The notes under the pieces: generated by a model | What the model saw: only the letters and a program-made list of their open reading frames with translations | The model's database searches: none | Told to the model about the DNA's origin: nothing | Program-made: the position numbers and the translations under genes | DNA from: Bordetella parapertussis | GTDB taxonomy: Bacteria > Pseudomonadota > Gammaproteobacteria > Burkholderiales > Burkholderiaceae_B | Length of the DNA stretch: 64,000 nucleotides | Assembly (NCBI GenBank): GCA_945872285.1 | Contig: CAMBZR010000005.1 | Coordinates: forward strand, 9,082 to 73,081 | Reading direction: 5' to 3' | Shown: piece after piece, positions 41,852 through 52,097 of the stretch | Position numbering within the stretch: the first letter of the stretch is position 1 | Layout: the number at the start of each line of letters is the position of its first letter

Positions 41852-41871
41852 GCACGCATGACAAGGCCATT

Positions 41872-42663
41872 ATGTCCGCTGTTTCGTTTGAGCATGTCTC
41901 AAAAGTTTTTATGCCACGCGCGACCGGTTGGCGCGGCTTGGTGCGCGCGCCAACCGGGGCCGGCTTGCAGGCGCTTGACGATGTGTCTCTGACGATCGAG
42001 CACGGTGAGTTTTTTGCCTTGCTTGGCCCCAATGGTGCTGGCAAAACGACGCTCATTTCCGTCTTAGCCGGACTTTGTCAAGCCACCCAAGGACGCGCAA
42101 GCGTTTGCGGTCATGATGTTGTCACTGACTACCAAGCTGCCAGACGTTCTCTGGGGGTAGTGCCCCAAGAGTTGGTTTACGATCCGTTTTTTACGGTACG
42201 CGAAACCTTACGTATCCAATCCGGCTATTTTGGATTTAGGCGTAACGATGACTGGATCGATGAAATCCTAGCCAATCTTGGGCTGTCCGATAAGGCCGAC
42301 GAAAACATGCGCGCCCTTTCGGGCGGCATGAAGCGCCGCGTGCTCGTCGCACAAGCCCTGGTGCACCGCCCGCCGGTGATTGTGCTTGATGAACCCACGG
42401 CCGGTGTGGATGTCGATTTGCGTCGCAGCCTTTGGGAGTTCATTTCGCGCCTAAACGCGCAAGGCCACACCATTATTTTGACTACGCACTATCTTGAAGA
42501 AGCCGAGGCGCTGTGTCATCGCACCGCCATGCTCAAGGGCGGCCGCATCGTGGCGCTTGACACCACGCAAGCGTTGCTCGCGCGGGCTGGTGGCAACCTT
42601 GAGCACGCCTTTATCCAAATCATGCGTGCAGAGCCCTCTGAACTTACCGAGGTACAACCATGA
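41872..42663 (+). CDS. ABC-2 type transporter ATP-binding protein
   Basis: A 263-residue ATPase with Walker A GPNGAGKTTLISVLAG, signature ALSGGMKRRVLVAQA and Walker B VIVLDEPTAGVDVDLRRSLW. It resembles the YadG/CcmA-type ATPases of ABC-2 exporters. It overlaps its permease gene by four bases. The pair regularly lies between mla genes and bolA-murA in betaproteobacteria, but the substrate is unknown. Confidence 0.92.
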   Translation: MSAVSFEHVSKVFMPRATGWRGLVRAPTGAGLQALDDVSLTIEHGEFFALLGPNGAGKTTLISVLAGLCQATQGRASVCGHDVVTDYQAARRSLGVVPQELVYDPFFTVRETLRIQSGYFGFRRNDDWIDEILANLGLSDKADENMRALSGGMKRRVLVAQALVHRPPVIVLDEPTAGVDVDLRRSLWEFISRLNAQGHTIILTTHYLEEAEALCHRTAMLKGGRIVALDTTQALLARAGGNLEHAFIQIMRAEPSELTEVQP

Positions 42664-43451
42664 GTACGCCTCTTCTTAGCGCTCGGGTTGGTGCGGGCTC
42701 AGGCTTTCCGACCTTGCTGGGCAAAGAGTTGTTGCGTTTCTGGAAAGTCAGTTTTCAAACCATCGCAGCACCGGTCATCACGGCAGTACTTTACCTGGTG
42801 ATTTTTGCTCAGGTGCTACAAGACCGCATTCAGGTCTATGGCACTGTCCCCTACACCGCCTTTTTGATTCCTGGTCTGATGATGATGAGTATGTTGCAAA
42901 ACGCCTTTGCAAACCCCTCTTCTTCCTTGATACAAAGTCGGGTCACAGGCAATCTGGTATTTGTGCTGTTGCCGCCAATCTCTCATCGCGAATTTTTCAG
43001 TGCTTATGTGCTGGCCGCGATCGTGCGAGGCCTCGCCGTAGGCACCTGTGTTTGGCTCGTCTCACTGTACTTTAACGTGATGCCGATTCAGCATCCTCTG
43101 TGGGCGCTGGTATTTGCTGTGCTGTCATGCGCAATCATGGCGATTTTGGGCTTGATCGCCGGGCTCACCTCCGAGAAATTCGATCAGTTGGCGGCTTTTC
43201 AAAATTTTCTGATTATGCCGGCAACCTTTTTATCTGGCGTGTTCTATTCGGTGCATACGCTACCGACGTTCTGGCAGCTGATATCGCACTGGAATCCGCT
43301 TTTTTACACGATTGACGGGTTTCGCTATGGTTTTTTTGGCGTGGCAGACGTCTCGCCCTGGCAAAGTTTGGCTGTGGTGGCAAGCGTCTTTCTCGTTTTG
43401 GCGACCTTTGCCTTGCGACTGCTTGGGCGGGGCTACAAGCTACGAACTTAA
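42660..43451 (+). CDS. ABC-2 type transporter permease
   Basis: An ABC-2 permease of 263 residues with about six membrane helices, resembling YadH. Typical are the N-terminal amphipathic KELLRFWKVSFQTIAAPVIT, the segment FLIPGLMMMSMLQNAFANPS and the ABC-2 signature region FLIMPATFLSGVFYSVHTLP. Forms an exporter with the preceding ATPase; a cell-envelope substrate is likely from the surrounding mla and murA genes but not shown. Confidence 0.92.
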   Translation: MSTPLLSARVGAGSGFPTLLGKELLRFWKVSFQTIAAPVITAVLYLVIFAQVLQDRIQVYGTVPYTAFLIPGLMMMSMLQNAFANPSSSLIQSRVTGNLVFVLLPPISHREFFSAYVLAAIVRGLAVGTCVWLVSLYFNVMPIQHPLWALVFAVLSCAIMAILGLIAGLTSEKFDQLAAFQNFLIMPATFLSGVFYSVHTLPTFWQLISHWNPLFYTIDGFRYGFFGVADVSPWQSLAVVASVFLVLATFALRLLGRGYKLRT

Positions 43452-43545
43452 ACACCTCGCGTCGCCGGGCGCCTGTGGGTTCAGCCTCAGGCGTTTAAAA
43501 TACTGAATATTCTAGAACCATTGCCCACTAAGGATCTTACAGATC

Positions 43546-43788
43546 ATGTTGCCTACCCCCGAAGATATCCGCGCTTACATTGCCGCCGGCCTGGCCTGTG
43601 AGCACCTCGAAGTCAGCGGTGATGGCGCGCATTTTGAAGCGGTCATCGTTAGTAACGCCTTTGCCGGCAAGCGTCTGATCGCCCGGCATCAGTTGGTATA
43701 TGGCGCACTTGGCGATCGCATGAAACAAGAAATTCACGCGCTCTCGATGCGTACGCTCACCCCTGAAGAGTTCAACCAAGCTCCCTGA
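43546..43788 (+). CDS. BolA family protein (IbaG-like)
   Basis: An 80-residue BolA-fold protein with the conserved stretch [21 protein letters not shown] and a C-terminal [17 protein letters not shown]. BolA/IbaG proteins bind [2Fe-2S] clusters with monothiol glutaredoxins; IbaG is typically encoded just before murA, as here. The stop shares one base with the murA start (TGATG). Confidence 0.92.
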   Translation: MLPTPEDIRAYIAAGLACEHLEVSGDGAHFEAVIVSNAFAGKRLIARHQLVYGALGDRMKQEIHALSMRTLTPEEFNQAP

Positions 43789-45056
43789 TGGATATTTTAC
43801 GAATCACCGGCGGCAATCGCCTGCAAGGCGAGATCAGCATTTCGGGCGCAAAAAATGCAGCGTTACCGATTTTGTGTGCGGGTTTGCTCACTGCTGACAC
43901 CATCACCCTGACCAACGTGCCTGAGTTGAACGATATCGCCACGACGCTTAAGTTATTGAGCCAGATGGGGGTACGTTGCGCGCGTGAGACCGGCGGGACT
44001 GTCAACATTACCGCCAATGCCGTCACCACCCTCGAGGCGCCTTACGAGCTCGTTAAAACCATGCGTGCCTCGATACTGGCGCTAGGCCCTTTACTCGCTC
44101 GCTTTGGTCAAGCGCGTGTCAGCTTGCCTGGGGGCTGCGCCATTGGTCAGCGCCCAGTTGATCAGCACATCCAAGGCCTGGCGGCCCTAGGTGCCGACAT
44201 CCGCATCGAGCACGGCTTTGTCGTTGCGCGGGCCTCGCGCCTGAAAGGCGCGGTCATTCGTACCGATATGGTGACCGTCACCGGTACCGAAAATCTGCTG
44301 ATGGCCGCTGTGTTGGCTGACGGTCAAACCGTCTTAGAAAACGCTGCCCGCGAACCCGAGGTCGTCGACCTGGCCGAACTTTTAATCAAAATGGGCGCGC
44401 AGATTCGAGGGCACGGCACTGACCGCATTGCGATTGAGGGCGTCAAAAGTTTGCACGGTGCCACCCATCGCGTGATTCCAGACCGAATCGAAGCGGGTAG
44501 CTTTTTATGTGCGGTGGGAGCCGCAGGTGGCGACATCACACTGCGCAACGTAGCACCTGACACGATGGGCGCGACACTGGCCAAACTGCGAGAAGCGGGC
44601 CTGAGGCTGACCTGCGGCACTGACTCGATCCGCGCCACCATGACTCAACGCCCCAAGCCTGTCGATTTTCGTACGCACGAATACCCCGGCTTTGCGACTG
44701 ACATGCAGGCGCAAGTGATGGCACTCAATGCGTTAGCCGATGGCACCTCGGTCATTACCGAAACCATTTTTGAAAATCGCTACATGCACGTGCAAGAGCT
44801 GCTGCGCTTAGGCGCACGCATCGATATTGATGGCCATACCGCAGTGGTCCGCGGCGTGGCTAAACTATCGGGCGCGACCGTCATGGCGACCGACCTACGC
44901 GCCTCTGCCAGCTTAGTGATTGCCGGTCTGGCGGCCGAAGGTGAAACAATCGTCGAACGCATCTACCACCTGGATCGCGGCTACGAGCGCATGGAACACA
45001 AGCTCAGACAGTTAGGTGCCAAAATCGAACGTCTTTCTAGTAAGGAGCTCTCATGA
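43788..45056 (+). CDS. murA: UDP-N-acetylglucosamine 1-carboxyvinyltransferase
   Basis: MurA adds enolpyruvate from PEP to UDP-GlcNAc, the first committed step of peptidoglycan synthesis. The 422-residue protein has Lys22 in [11 protein letters not shown] and the catalytic, fosfomycin-sensitive Cys117 in [16 protein letters not shown]-terminal [19 protein letters not shown] is also typical. It overlaps hisG by four bases, linking wall synthesis and histidine genes in one transcript. Confidence 0.97.
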   Translation: MDILRITGGNRLQGEISISGAKNAALPILCAGLLTADTITLTNVPELNDIATTLKLLSQMGVRCARETGGTVNITANAVTTLEAPYELVKTMRASILALGPLLARFGQARVSLPGGCAIGQRPVDQHIQGLAALGADIRIEHGFVVARASRLKGAVIRTDMVTVTGTENLLMAAVLADGQTVLENAAREPEVVDLAELLIKMGAQIRGHGTDRIAIEGVKSLHGATHRVIPDRIEAGSFLCAVGAAGGDITLRNVAPDTMGATLAKLREAGLRLTCGTDSIRATMTQRPKPVDFRTHEYPGFATDMQAQVMALNALADGTSVITETIFENRYMHVQELLRLGARIDIDGHTAVVRGVAKLSGATVMATDLRASASLVIAGLAAEGETIVERIYHLDRGYERMEHKLRQLGAKIERLSSKELS

Positions 45057-45736
45057 ACGTGCCCGAGACATTGCGCCCCCTGACCATGGCTCTGTCGAAA
45101 GGGCGTATTTTTGAAGAAACCTTGCCGTTGCTAAAGGCCGCAGGGATTGAAGTCTCAGAGCACCCCGAGCAGTCGCGAAAACTCATCATCGCCACGAGTA
45201 ATTCTGCTTTGCGCCTGATCATCGTGCGCGCCTCTGACGTACCCACCTACGTTGAATACGGCGCCGCCGATTTAGGGATCGCGGGCAAAGACGTACTGCT
45301 CGAACATGCAGCCCAGCATCCGGGCGGACTTTACCAACCGATTGACCTGAACATCGCCCGCTGCCGTCTGGCCGTGGCGGTACGCAAAGGGTTTGATTAT
45401 GACGCAGCGGTCAAGCAAGGTGCGCGCCTGCGCGTGGCAACCAAATACACCCAGGCCGCGCGCGAACACTTCGCCGCTAAGGGGGTACACGTTGATCTGA
45501 TCAAGCTTTATGGCTCGATGGAGCTTGCGCCTTTGGTGGGCTTAGCGGATGCGATTGTCGACTTGGTCTCAACGGGCAACACACTCAAAGCCAACGACCT
45601 GGTTGCCGTCGAAGACATCATGCCAATCTCCTCGCGCTTAGTGGTCAACCGAGCCGCACTAAAAACGCGCCACGCAGAGCTTCAGCCTTTGCTAGATGCC
45701 TTTGAACAAGCCAGCCGCGCACGGGCCGCAGCGTAG
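45053..45736 (+). CDS. hisG: ATP phosphoribosyltransferase, short form
   Basis: HisG catalyses the first step of histidine synthesis, from ATP and PRPP. At 227 residues it is the short form, which lacks the C-terminal regulatory domain and needs HisZ as partner; no hisZ is in the window. Seen are [40 protein letters not shown] and the PRPP loop [12 protein letters not shown]. Coupled to murA. Confidence 0.96.
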   Translation: MNVPETLRPLTMALSKGRIFEETLPLLKAAGIEVSEHPEQSRKLIIATSNSALRLIIVRASDVPTYVEYGAADLGIAGKDVLLEHAAQHPGGLYQPIDLNIARCRLAVAVRKGFDYDAAVKQGARLRVATKYTQAAREHFAAKGVHVDLIKLYGSMELAPLVGLADAIVDLVSTGNTLKANDLVAVEDIMPISSRLVVNRAALKTRHAELQPLLDAFEQASRARAAA

Positions 45737-45756
45737 TCCATACCGAGATTGACACC

Positions 45757-47070
45757 ATGGCAACACTTTCACGTTTAGATTCAAGCGATGCAGACTTTGA
45801 CGCCAAGCTCAGCACGTTATTGGCGTTCGACGCCGAGCAAGATGAGGCGATCGACTTGGCTGCGGCAAGCATTCTCAAGCAAGTGCGCAGTCAGGGCGAT
45901 GCCGCGCTTGTGCGTCTGACGCGTGAGTTCGACCGGGTACAAGTGAATCACGCCGCCGAACTAGAAATCCCGCGCAGCGACTGGCTAACTGCCCTAGCCC
46001 AACTACCCAAGGCGCAACGGGAGGCGCTTGAAGCTGCCGCCGAGCGGGTGCGCACTTACCATGCTCACCAAATTCAAAAGAGTTGGTCTTATACCGAGGA
46101 GGATGGCACGCGTTTAGGTCAACAAGTCACGCCGCTTGATCGCGTTGGCGTATACGTGCCTGGCGGCAAGGCCGCCTACCCCTCATCGGTACTCATGAAT
46201 ACGATCCCGGCAAAAGTCGCGGGCGTGCCTGAAGTCGTGATGGTTACCCCGACGCCCGGTGGCCAGCGTAACGCGCTGGTGCTGGCAGCAGCGGCGATTG
46301 CCGGCGTTGACCGGTGTTTTGCGATAGGCGGCGCTCAGGCCGTCGGTGCGCTGGCCTACGGCACCACGACCGTCCCCGCCGTCGATAAAATCGTGGGCCC
46401 AGGTAATGCGTATGTTGCGGCGGCAAAGCGCCGAGTCTTTGGTACGGTGGGCATCGACATGATCGCGGGCCCCAGCGAGATCCTGATTATTTGCGACGGC
46501 AAAACCGCGCCCGACTGGATTGCAATGGATCTTTTCTCGCAAGCCGAACACGACGAACTGGCTCAGGCGATTTTATTGTGCCCAGACGCAAGCTATCTCG
46601 ATGCGGTGCAACAGTCGATCGAAAAACTCTTACCCACCATGCCTCGCGCCGATATTATTCGTGCCAGCCTACGCGACCGCGGTGCCTTGATTTTGGTGCG
46701 CGATTTGGCTCAGGCGTGCGCAATCAGCAACAAGATTGCACCCGAACACCTTGAAGTCTCGATCGAACAGCCCGAACCGTGGCTTGCGCATCTGCGCCAC
46801 GCGGGCGCGATTTTTATGGGCCAGCACAGCTCAGAGTCGCTTGGCGACTATTGCGCAGGCCCCAATCACGTTTTGCCGACCTCACGCACCGCGCGGTTTT
46901 CGTCACCGTTGGGCGTCTATGACTTTCAAAAGCGCTCAAGTTTGATTCATGTGTCGCCGGCGGGTGCCCAGACACTAGGCAAAATCGCGGCCGAACTCGC
47001 CTTGGGCGAAGGGTTGCAAGCCCATGCCGCGAGCGCGACCTATCGCCTCACGAGCGCTGGTAAGCCTTAA
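45757..47070 (+). CDS. hisD: Histidinol dehydrogenase
   Basis: HisD oxidises histidinol to histidine in two NAD-dependent steps, using zinc. The 437-residue protein has [19 protein letters not shown], the family signature with [11 protein letters not shown] and [13 protein letters not shown], and the zinc/catalytic region IAPEHLEVS with [20 protein letters not shown]. Length is normal. hisB follows after 82 bases; hisC, which usually lies here, is absent. Confidence 0.97.
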   Translation: MATLSRLDSSDADFDAKLSTLLAFDAEQDEAIDLAAASILKQVRSQGDAALVRLTREFDRVQVNHAAELEIPRSDWLTALAQLPKAQREALEAAAERVRTYHAHQIQKSWSYTEEDGTRLGQQVTPLDRVGVYVPGGKAAYPSSVLMNTIPAKVAGVPEVVMVTPTPGGQRNALVLAAAAIAGVDRCFAIGGAQAVGALAYGTTTVPAVDKIVGPGNAYVAAAKRRVFGTVGIDMIAGPSEILIICDGKTAPDWIAMDLFSQAEHDELAQAILLCPDASYLDAVQQSIEKLLPTMPRADIIRASLRDRGALILVRDLAQACAISNKIAPEHLEVSIEQPEPWLAHLRHAGAIFMGQHSSESLGDYCAGPNHVLPTSRTARFSSPLGVYDFQKRSSLIHVSPAGAQTLGKIAAELALGEGLQAHAASATYRLTSAGKP

Positions 47071-47152
47071 ACGCAAGGTCCCAGAACGATTGAACGCAAC
47101 AATTCGCTCAGACCGCCCTACAATATAGTTTCTGACGACAAGAGCCCAAGCC

Positions 47153-47740
47153 ATGCGCACCGCCGAAATTACTCGCAACACCAACGAAACAAAAATTCGA
47201 GTTGCCATCAATCTTGATGGAACTGGTCGTCAAAAACTCGACACCGGTGTGCCTTTTCTTGATCACATGCTTGATCAAATCGCGCGCCACGGCCTGATAG
47301 ACCTTGAGGTGCACGCCCAAGGCGACCTCGAAATCGATGCCCACCACACCGTTGAAGACGTTGGGATCACCATCGGGCAGGCCATCGCTCAAGCGGTTGG
47401 CGACAAAGCTGGTATTCGTCGCTACGGACACGCTTACGTACCACTCGACGAAGCCTTATCGCGCGTAGTTGTCGATTTTTCGGGGCGTCCGGGCTTACAG
47501 TTCCACGTCCCATTTACGCGAGCCCGCGTCGGAAATTTTGATGTCGATCTGACGATTGAGTTTTTTCAAGGTTTGGTCAATCACGCCTTGCTTACCATGC
47601 ACATCGATAACTTACGCGGCGTCAATGCGCATCACCAGTGCGAAACTATTTTTAAAGCCACAGGCCGCGCCTTGCGCATGGCGCTTGAGCTCGACCCGCG
47701 CAGCGCTGGCATCGTGCCTTCTACCAAAGGTGTGCTGTAG
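47153..47740 (+). CDS. hisB: Imidazoleglycerol-phosphate dehydratase
   Basis: A monofunctional HisB of 195 residues that removes water from imidazoleglycerol phosphate. The metal-binding histidine motifs are complete: [35 protein letters not shown] and [17 protein letters not shown]. There is no histidinol-phosphatase domain, so that step must be encoded elsewhere. The gap before the gene has TACAAT (47119-47124) but no matching -35. Confidence 0.97.
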   Translation: MRTAEITRNTNETKIRVAINLDGTGRQKLDTGVPFLDHMLDQIARHGLIDLEVHAQGDLEIDAHHTVEDVGITIGQAIAQAVGDKAGIRRYGHAYVPLDEALSRVVVDFSGRPGLQFHVPFTRARVGNFDVDLTIEFFQGLVNHALLTMHIDNLRGVNAHHQCETIFKATGRALRMALELDPRSAGIVPSTKGVL

Positions 47741-47743
47741 GTC

Positions 47744-48379
47744 ATGGCTTTAATCGCCATTGTTGACTACGGAATGGGCAATATTCACTCGGTCGCGCGA
47801 GCCTTGCGCCACGCCGCACCCGAGGCCGACATTCGCCTATGCAGCCGTGCGCAAGATCTCAAGGCCGCTGAGCGCGTTGTGTTTCCGGGCCAAGGGGCGA
47901 TGGCAGACTGTATTCGCACCCTCAACGACGCCGGTCTGCGTGAGGCCGTGCTCGAGGCTGCAAAAAACAAACCTTTGCTTGGGGTTTGCGTGGGCGAGCA
48001 AATGTTGTTTGAACGCAGCGAAGAAGGCAATACCACCAGCTTGGGCGTATTCAAAGGCGAAGTTAAACGATTTCAGGGTCCGCCCTTCTATGCGGGCCCG
48101 CAGCAACTAAAAGTGCCGCATATGGGCTGGAATCCCGTCAAACAGAGTCGCGCGCACGCGCTTTGGCAGGGTATTCCTGATCTGACCCCTTTTTATTTTG
48201 TGCACAGTTATTATGCAGTGCCAGCGCAGACTGAGCTCACGGTCGGGCAAAGTCACTATGGCGGTCTATTTACTTGCGCGGTTGCAGCCGATAATATTTT
48301 TGCCGTACAGTTTCATCCTGAAAAAAGTGCAGAATATGGTTTGCGTCTTTACCGTAATTTTGTAGACTGGAAGCCTTAA
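47744..48379 (+). CDS. hisH: Imidazole glycerol phosphate synthase glutaminase subunit
   Basis: A class-I glutamine amidotransferase of 211 residues that supplies ammonia to HisF. The nucleophile elbow [15 protein letters not shown] contains the catalytic Cys; the motif usually reads GxCxGxQ, as here. The His-Glu pair is in [13 protein letters not shown]. It starts three bases after hisB. Confidence 0.96.
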   Translation: MALIAIVDYGMGNIHSVARALRHAAPEADIRLCSRAQDLKAAERVVFPGQGAMADCIRTLNDAGLREAVLEAAKNKPLLGVCVGEQMLFERSEEGNTTSLGVFKGEVKRFQGPPFYAGPQQLKVPHMGWNPVKQSRAHALWQGIPDLTPFYFVHSYYAVPAQTELTVGQSHYGGLFTCAVAADNIFAVQFHPEKSAEYGLRLYRNFVDWKP

Positions 48380-48446
48380 ACTCTTTTCGTAACAACGAGC
48401 CCACCCCGCGGGTGGCATGACCCTCACGTGACCCCTTAAAAATCAC

Positions 48447-49187
48447 ATGCTGCTGATCCCTGCAATTGACCTCAAAGACGGACGCTGTGTCCGACTGCGC
48501 CAAGGCGACCTCGACGACGCGACCATCTTCTCTGAAGACCCCACCGCGATGTCTAACCTGTGGCTTGATCGCGGCGCGCGACGCCTGCACTTGGTGGACC
48601 TCAACGGCGCAGTGGCGGGCAAACCTAAAAACGAAGCCGTCATTCGCGCAATTGTCGATTCAGTCGGCGCGGATATTCCGGTTCAAATTGGTGGTGGCAT
48701 TCGCGATCTTGACACGATCGAGCGCTATCTCGATTTTGGTATCTCGTATGTAATTATCGGTACAGCTGCGGTCAAAAATCCGGGTTTTTTACACGATGCT
48801 TGCGGTGCCTTCCCGGGCAATATCATTGTCGGCCTTGATGCGCGCGACGGCAAAGTTGCCACCGACGGCTGGAGCAAGCTCACCAAGCACGATGTGTTGG
48901 ATATGGCTAAAAAATTTGAAGACTACGGTTGCGAAGCCATTATCTACACCGACATCGGTCGCGACGGCATGCTAACAGGCGTCAACATTGAAGCAACCGT
49001 GCGTCTGGCACAACACGTCCGCATACCGATCATCGCTTCAGGCGGTGTCACAGACCTTCGCGACATTGAAGCCCTGTGTGCCGTCGAGGCCGAGGGCATC
49101 GAAGGCGCGATTTTGGGCCGTAGCATCTATGAAGGTACGCTCGATTTTGAAGCCGCTCAAAGGCGTGCAGACGAACTCGCGCCATGA
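48447..49187 (+). CDS. hisA: ProFAR isomerase
   Basis: A TIM-barrel isomerase of 246 residues that opens the ribose ring of ProFAR. The catalytic Asp8 lies in [16 protein letters not shown] and the second Asp in [12 protein letters not shown]. It overlaps hisF by four bases (ATGA). A small GC hairpin (CCACCC-CGC-GGGTGG) lies in the 67-base gap after hisH. Confidence 0.96.
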   Translation: MLLIPAIDLKDGRCVRLRQGDLDDATIFSEDPTAMSNLWLDRGARRLHLVDLNGAVAGKPKNEAVIRAIVDSVGADIPVQIGGGIRDLDTIERYLDFGISYVIIGTAAVKNPGFLHDACGAFPGNIIVGLDARDGKVATDGWSKLTKHDVLDMAKKFEDYGCEAIIYTDIGRDGMLTGVNIEATVRLAQHVRIPIIASGGVTDLRDIEALCAVEAEGIEGAILGRSIYEGTLDFEAAQRRADELAP

Positions 49188-49990
49188 GTCTATCGGTTTC
49201 GCCGAATACGCTCAGCGGCTTGACCCGTAGAATTATTCCGTGTCTCGATGTCACCGCCGGGCGCGTCGTCAAAGGGGTCAACTTTGTTGACCTCATCGAT
49301 GCAGGCGATCCAATCGAAATCGCGCAGCGCTATAACGAACAGGGTGCAGACGAACTTACGTTTTTAGACATTACCGCCACGAGCGACGAGCGCGATTTGA
49401 TTTTGTCGATCATCGAACAGGTCGCTTCGCAGATTTTTATTCCGCTCACGGTCGGTGGGGGTGTGCGTCAGGTCAGCGATGTGCAACGCTTGCTTAACGC
49501 CGGTGCAGATAAAGTCTCGATCAACAGTGCCGCCGTCGCCAACCCCGAACTTGTGCGCGCGGCATCAAACTATCATGGCTCGCAGTGTATCGTTGTGGCC
49601 ATTGATGCGCGGCGGGTGGCAAACAGTGCAACCCCCTCTTGGGAAGTCTTTACCCACGGCGGTCGCCGCGGCACCGGCTTAGATGTCGTGGCGTGGGCGC
49701 GGCAGATGGCCGATTTTGGCGCAGGCGAACTTTTGTTAACCAGCATGGATCGCGACGGAACCAAAGCAGGCTTCGACCTTGAACTCACGCGGCGCGTTGC
49801 CGACGCGGTGGCGATTCCGGTAATCGCCTCGGGTGGCGTTGGTAGTTTGCAGCACTTGGCCGATGGCGTAACCTTAGGCGGAGCCAGCGCGGTCTTGGCT
49901 GCCAGTATTTTTCATTACGGCGAATACACCGTGCGTCAGGCCAAAGACTTTATGGCCAACCAGGGTATCGCAGTCAGGCGCAGCGCCTGA
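49184..49990 (+). CDS. hisF: Imidazole glycerol phosphate synthase cyclase subunit
   Basis: The cyclase partner of HisH, 268 residues, a TIM barrel that makes IGP and AICAR. The N-terminal [20 protein letters not shown] holds the catalytic Asp; the second is in [15 protein letters not shown]. The stop shares one base with the hisI start (TGATG). Confidence 0.97.
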   Translation: MSLSVSPNTLSGLTRRIIPCLDVTAGRVVKGVNFVDLIDAGDPIEIAQRYNEQGADELTFLDITATSDERDLILSIIEQVASQIFIPLTVGGGVRQVSDVQRLLNAGADKVSINSAAVANPELVRAASNYHGSQCIVVAIDARRVANSATPSWEVFTHGGRRGTGLDVVAWARQMADFGAGELLLTSMDRDGTKAGFDLELTRRVADAVAIPVIASGGVGSLQHLADGVTLGGASAVLAASIFHYGEYTVRQAKDFMANQGIAVRRSA

Positions 49991-50403
49991 TGAGCACCGC
50001 GGCGCCTGGTTGGCTGGCCGACGTCAAATTTGACGAAAAAGGCTTGATTCCGGCGATTTCACAAGACGCCCAGACAGGGCAAGTATTGATGTTTGCCTGG
50101 ATGAACGCCGAGTCGCTTGCCGAAACAGCGCAAACCGGTCGGGCCGTCTTTTGGTCGCGCTCGCGCAATCGTCTTTGGCGTAAAGGCGAAGAGTCGGGCC
50201 ATGTCCAACGCCTCATTGAACTCAGGCTTGATTGCGACGGCGATGTTCTTTTGCTAAAGGTTGAGCAAATCGGCGACATTGCCTGTCATACTGGACGCGC
50301 AAGCTGTTTTTATCGCCGGTTAGAACACGCCGCCGACCCGCACGCCTCGAGCTGGGTCATCGTCGACCCAGTTCTTAAAGACCCAGAGCTGATCTATAAG
50401 TAA
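49990..50403 (+). CDS. hisI: Phosphoribosyl-AMP cyclohydrolase
   Basis: A stand-alone cyclohydrolase of 137 residues that opens the adenine ring of [42 protein letters not shown] and the metal-binding [13 protein letters not shown] with [12 protein letters not shown] are typical. HisE is separate, as in other betaproteobacteria. Coupled to hisF. Confidence 0.96.
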   Translation: MSTAAPGWLADVKFDEKGLIPAISQDAQTGQVLMFAWMNAESLAETAQTGRAVFWSRSRNRLWRKGEESGHVQRLIELRLDCDGDVLLLKVEQIGDIACHTGRASCFYRRLEHAADPHASSWVIVDPVLKDPELIYK

Positions 50404-50475
50404 TTTTTTGACGAGTCATCCCACAAAGAACCACCTTCCCAAAAGCTGTCTCCCTTAAAAATTTCTGCCCATAAA

Positions 50476-50841
50476 ATGATCGCACCTCTCACCAACTTGG
50501 CAAACAAACGGGTCTCTGACGCGATACTGGCTCGCATCGCAGATACGTTGGCCACGCGCTTGCCCGCAAATGGTGGCGATCCCGCCACCTCCTACGTTGC
50601 AACGCTCTTTTCAAAGGGGCCTGACGCCGCTTTGAAAAAGATTGGCGAAGAGGCCACTGAGCTGGTCATGGCCGTCAAAGATCAGCAGGCTGACCGAATC
50701 GTGTCAGAGACCGCGGACCTCTGGTTTCACTGCCTGGTAGTTTTGACCGAGCATGGCCTGCGCCCCGAACAAGTGCTGGCCGAACTCGCTCGCCGCGAAG
50801 GGTTGCCGGGCTTGCAAGAAAAACTCTCTCGTTCCTCTTAA
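50476..50841 (+). CDS. hisE: Phosphoribosyl-ATP pyrophosphatase
   Basis: A MazG-like all-helical pyrophosphatase of 121 residues acting on PR-ATP. The Glu-rich active-site motif [17 protein letters not shown] and [13 protein letters not shown] are clear. The 72-base gap after hisI holds no recognisable terminator. The HIT gene follows after nine bases. Confidence 0.95.
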   Translation: MIAPLTNLANKRVSDAILARIADTLATRLPANGGDPATSYVATLFSKGPDAALKKIGEEATELVMAVKDQQADRIVSETADLWFHCLVVLTEHGLRPEQVLAELARREGLPGLQEKLSRSS

Positions 50842-50850
50842 ATCAACACC

Positions 50851-51219
50851 ATGAGCGAAAACTGTCTGTTCTGCAAAATCGTAAAAGGCGAAATCCCAGC
50901 AAAAATCGTCTATACAGACGATGATTGTGTGGTTTTTCATGACATTCAACCCGCGGCTCCAGTACATTTACTAATGGTGCCTCGGCATCATGTCGTATCG
51001 ATGCAAGACGTTAAACCTGAAGATGCCGGCTGGTTAGGTAGAATGCTGACTCGGGTTGAACAAATTGCCTTAGCAAATGGCTGCAATCCAGGCCCAGAGG
51101 GTGGTTTTCGTCTCACGACGAATTCAGGCCTAGAGGGCGGGCAAGAAATTAAGCACCTGCATTTTCACATTCTTGGTGGCAGACGTCCTTGGCAGGGCTT
51201 CACTCCCCTCAAGAACTAA
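50851..51219 (+). CDS. Histidine triad (HIT) nucleotide-binding protein
   Basis: A HinT-like hydrolase of 122 residues, acting on nucleoside phosphoramidates and related compounds. N-terminal [20 protein letters not shown], then the histidine triad [13 protein letters not shown]. It regularly lies between hisE and tatA in betaproteobacteria. Confidence 0.95.
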   Translation: MSENCLFCKIVKGEIPAKIVYTDDDCVVFHDIQPAAPVHLLMVPRHHVVSMQDVKPEDAGWLGRMLTRVEQIALANGCNPGPEGGFRLTTNSGLEGGQEIKHLHFHILGGRRPWQGFTPLKN

Positions 51220-51233
51220 TTCGGAGATTCATC

Positions 51234-51494
51234 ATGGGTAGTTTTAGCATCTGGCATTGGCTGATCGTTCTGGCTATCGTGGCGCTGGTTTTTGGCACGA
51301 AAAAGATTCGTAATATTGGTGCCGACCTAGGCGGCGCAATCAAGGGCTTCAAAGAAGGGATGAAAGACCCGAACGCAAAAGACGCCGAACCGGCCGCGTC
51401 GACTGAAGCCGCGCCCGTACAACGCGTCGCAACGGGCGAAACCATCGATGTGCAAGCTAAAGAAAAGTCAAATACACAACCCGGCACGCACTAA
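51234..51494 (+). CDS. tatA: Twin-arginine translocase subunit TatA
   Basis: An 86-residue TatA with one N-terminal helix ([20 protein letters not shown]), the amphipathic helix [20 protein letters not shown] and an acidic Ala-rich tail. TatA forms the export pore for folded proteins. ATG 51234 (MGSFSIWHW) has CGGAG upstream. Rieske protein PetA in the same window is a likely Tat substrate. Confidence 0.95.
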   Translation: MGSFSIWHWLIVLAIVALVFGTKKIRNIGADLGGAIKGFKEGMKDPNAKDAEPAASTEAAPVQRVATGETIDVQAKEKSNTQPGTH

Positions 51495-51542
51495 CCCTTT
51501 TGGCTAGTTTTCTAGCTGAGTCTCTTTGGCACCTCGCACACC

Positions 51543-52097
51543 ATGTTTGACGTCAGCTTTACTGAATTACTTGTCATTGGAGTCGTGGCGCTTGTCGTCA
51601 TTGGCCCTGAACGCCTGCCCAAGGTGGCGCGTACACTCGGCCACCTTGTCGGTCGCGCTCAACGCTATGTTAACGATGTCAAAACAGACATTCAGCGCGA
51701 GGTCGAGCTTGATGAGTTGCGCAAGTTAAAAGATCAAATGCAAGACGCCGCACAAAGCGTGCAGTCAAGTTTACAAAATACCGAAGATTCGCTGCGCAAA
51801 CCCCTTGACTCGCTCGAACAGGATGTCTCGGCGCTCAGAGCGTCTATGACCAATCCTGAGATCCCCGAACCGGTTACGCCTGAAATTTCGGCACCTGTAC
51901 TCACGGCCAATGACGCAGCGTCTGCCAGCGCGCAGGTTGTAGTCGCAACGCCTGAGACCGCACTTGCCGGCTCCGCCGTCCAGGTCACACACGTGCCAAT
52001 GTCTATCCCCACTCAACTTGAGATCGACGCCCTAGCGCCAGTCTCTGCGCAACCTCCGGTTTCGGTGGCGACAACTACACCGGGATCTAAATCTTGA
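51543..52097 (+). CDS. tatB: Twin-arginine translocase subunit TatB
   Basis: A 184-residue TatB: MFDVSFTELLVIGVVALVVI as membrane helix, then GPERLPKVARTLGHLVGRAQ, both characteristic. With TatC it recognises twin-arginine signal peptides. The long C-terminal tail is Ala/Pro/Val-rich and variable. The stop overlaps the proposed tatC start. Confidence 0.95.
   Translation: MFDVSFTELLVIGVVALVVIGPERLPKVARTLGHLVGRAQRYVNDVKTDIQREVELDELRKLKDQMQDAAQSVQSSLQNTEDSLRKPLDSLEQDVSALRASMTNPEIPEPVTPEISAPVLTANDAASASAQVVVATPETALAGSAVQVTHVPMSIPTQLEIDALAPVSAQPPVSVATTTPGSKS

Noticed and set aside
43469..43500. CGCCTG...CAGGCG hairpin before bolA as a terminator
   Set aside because: The loop is long and only a short TTTAAAA follows, so support is too weak to list it.
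47090..47124. Internal his promoter TTGAAC ... TACAAT before hisB
   Set aside because: The spacing is 23 bases, too long for a sigma-70 promoter; only the -10-like box remains, which is weak evidence alone.
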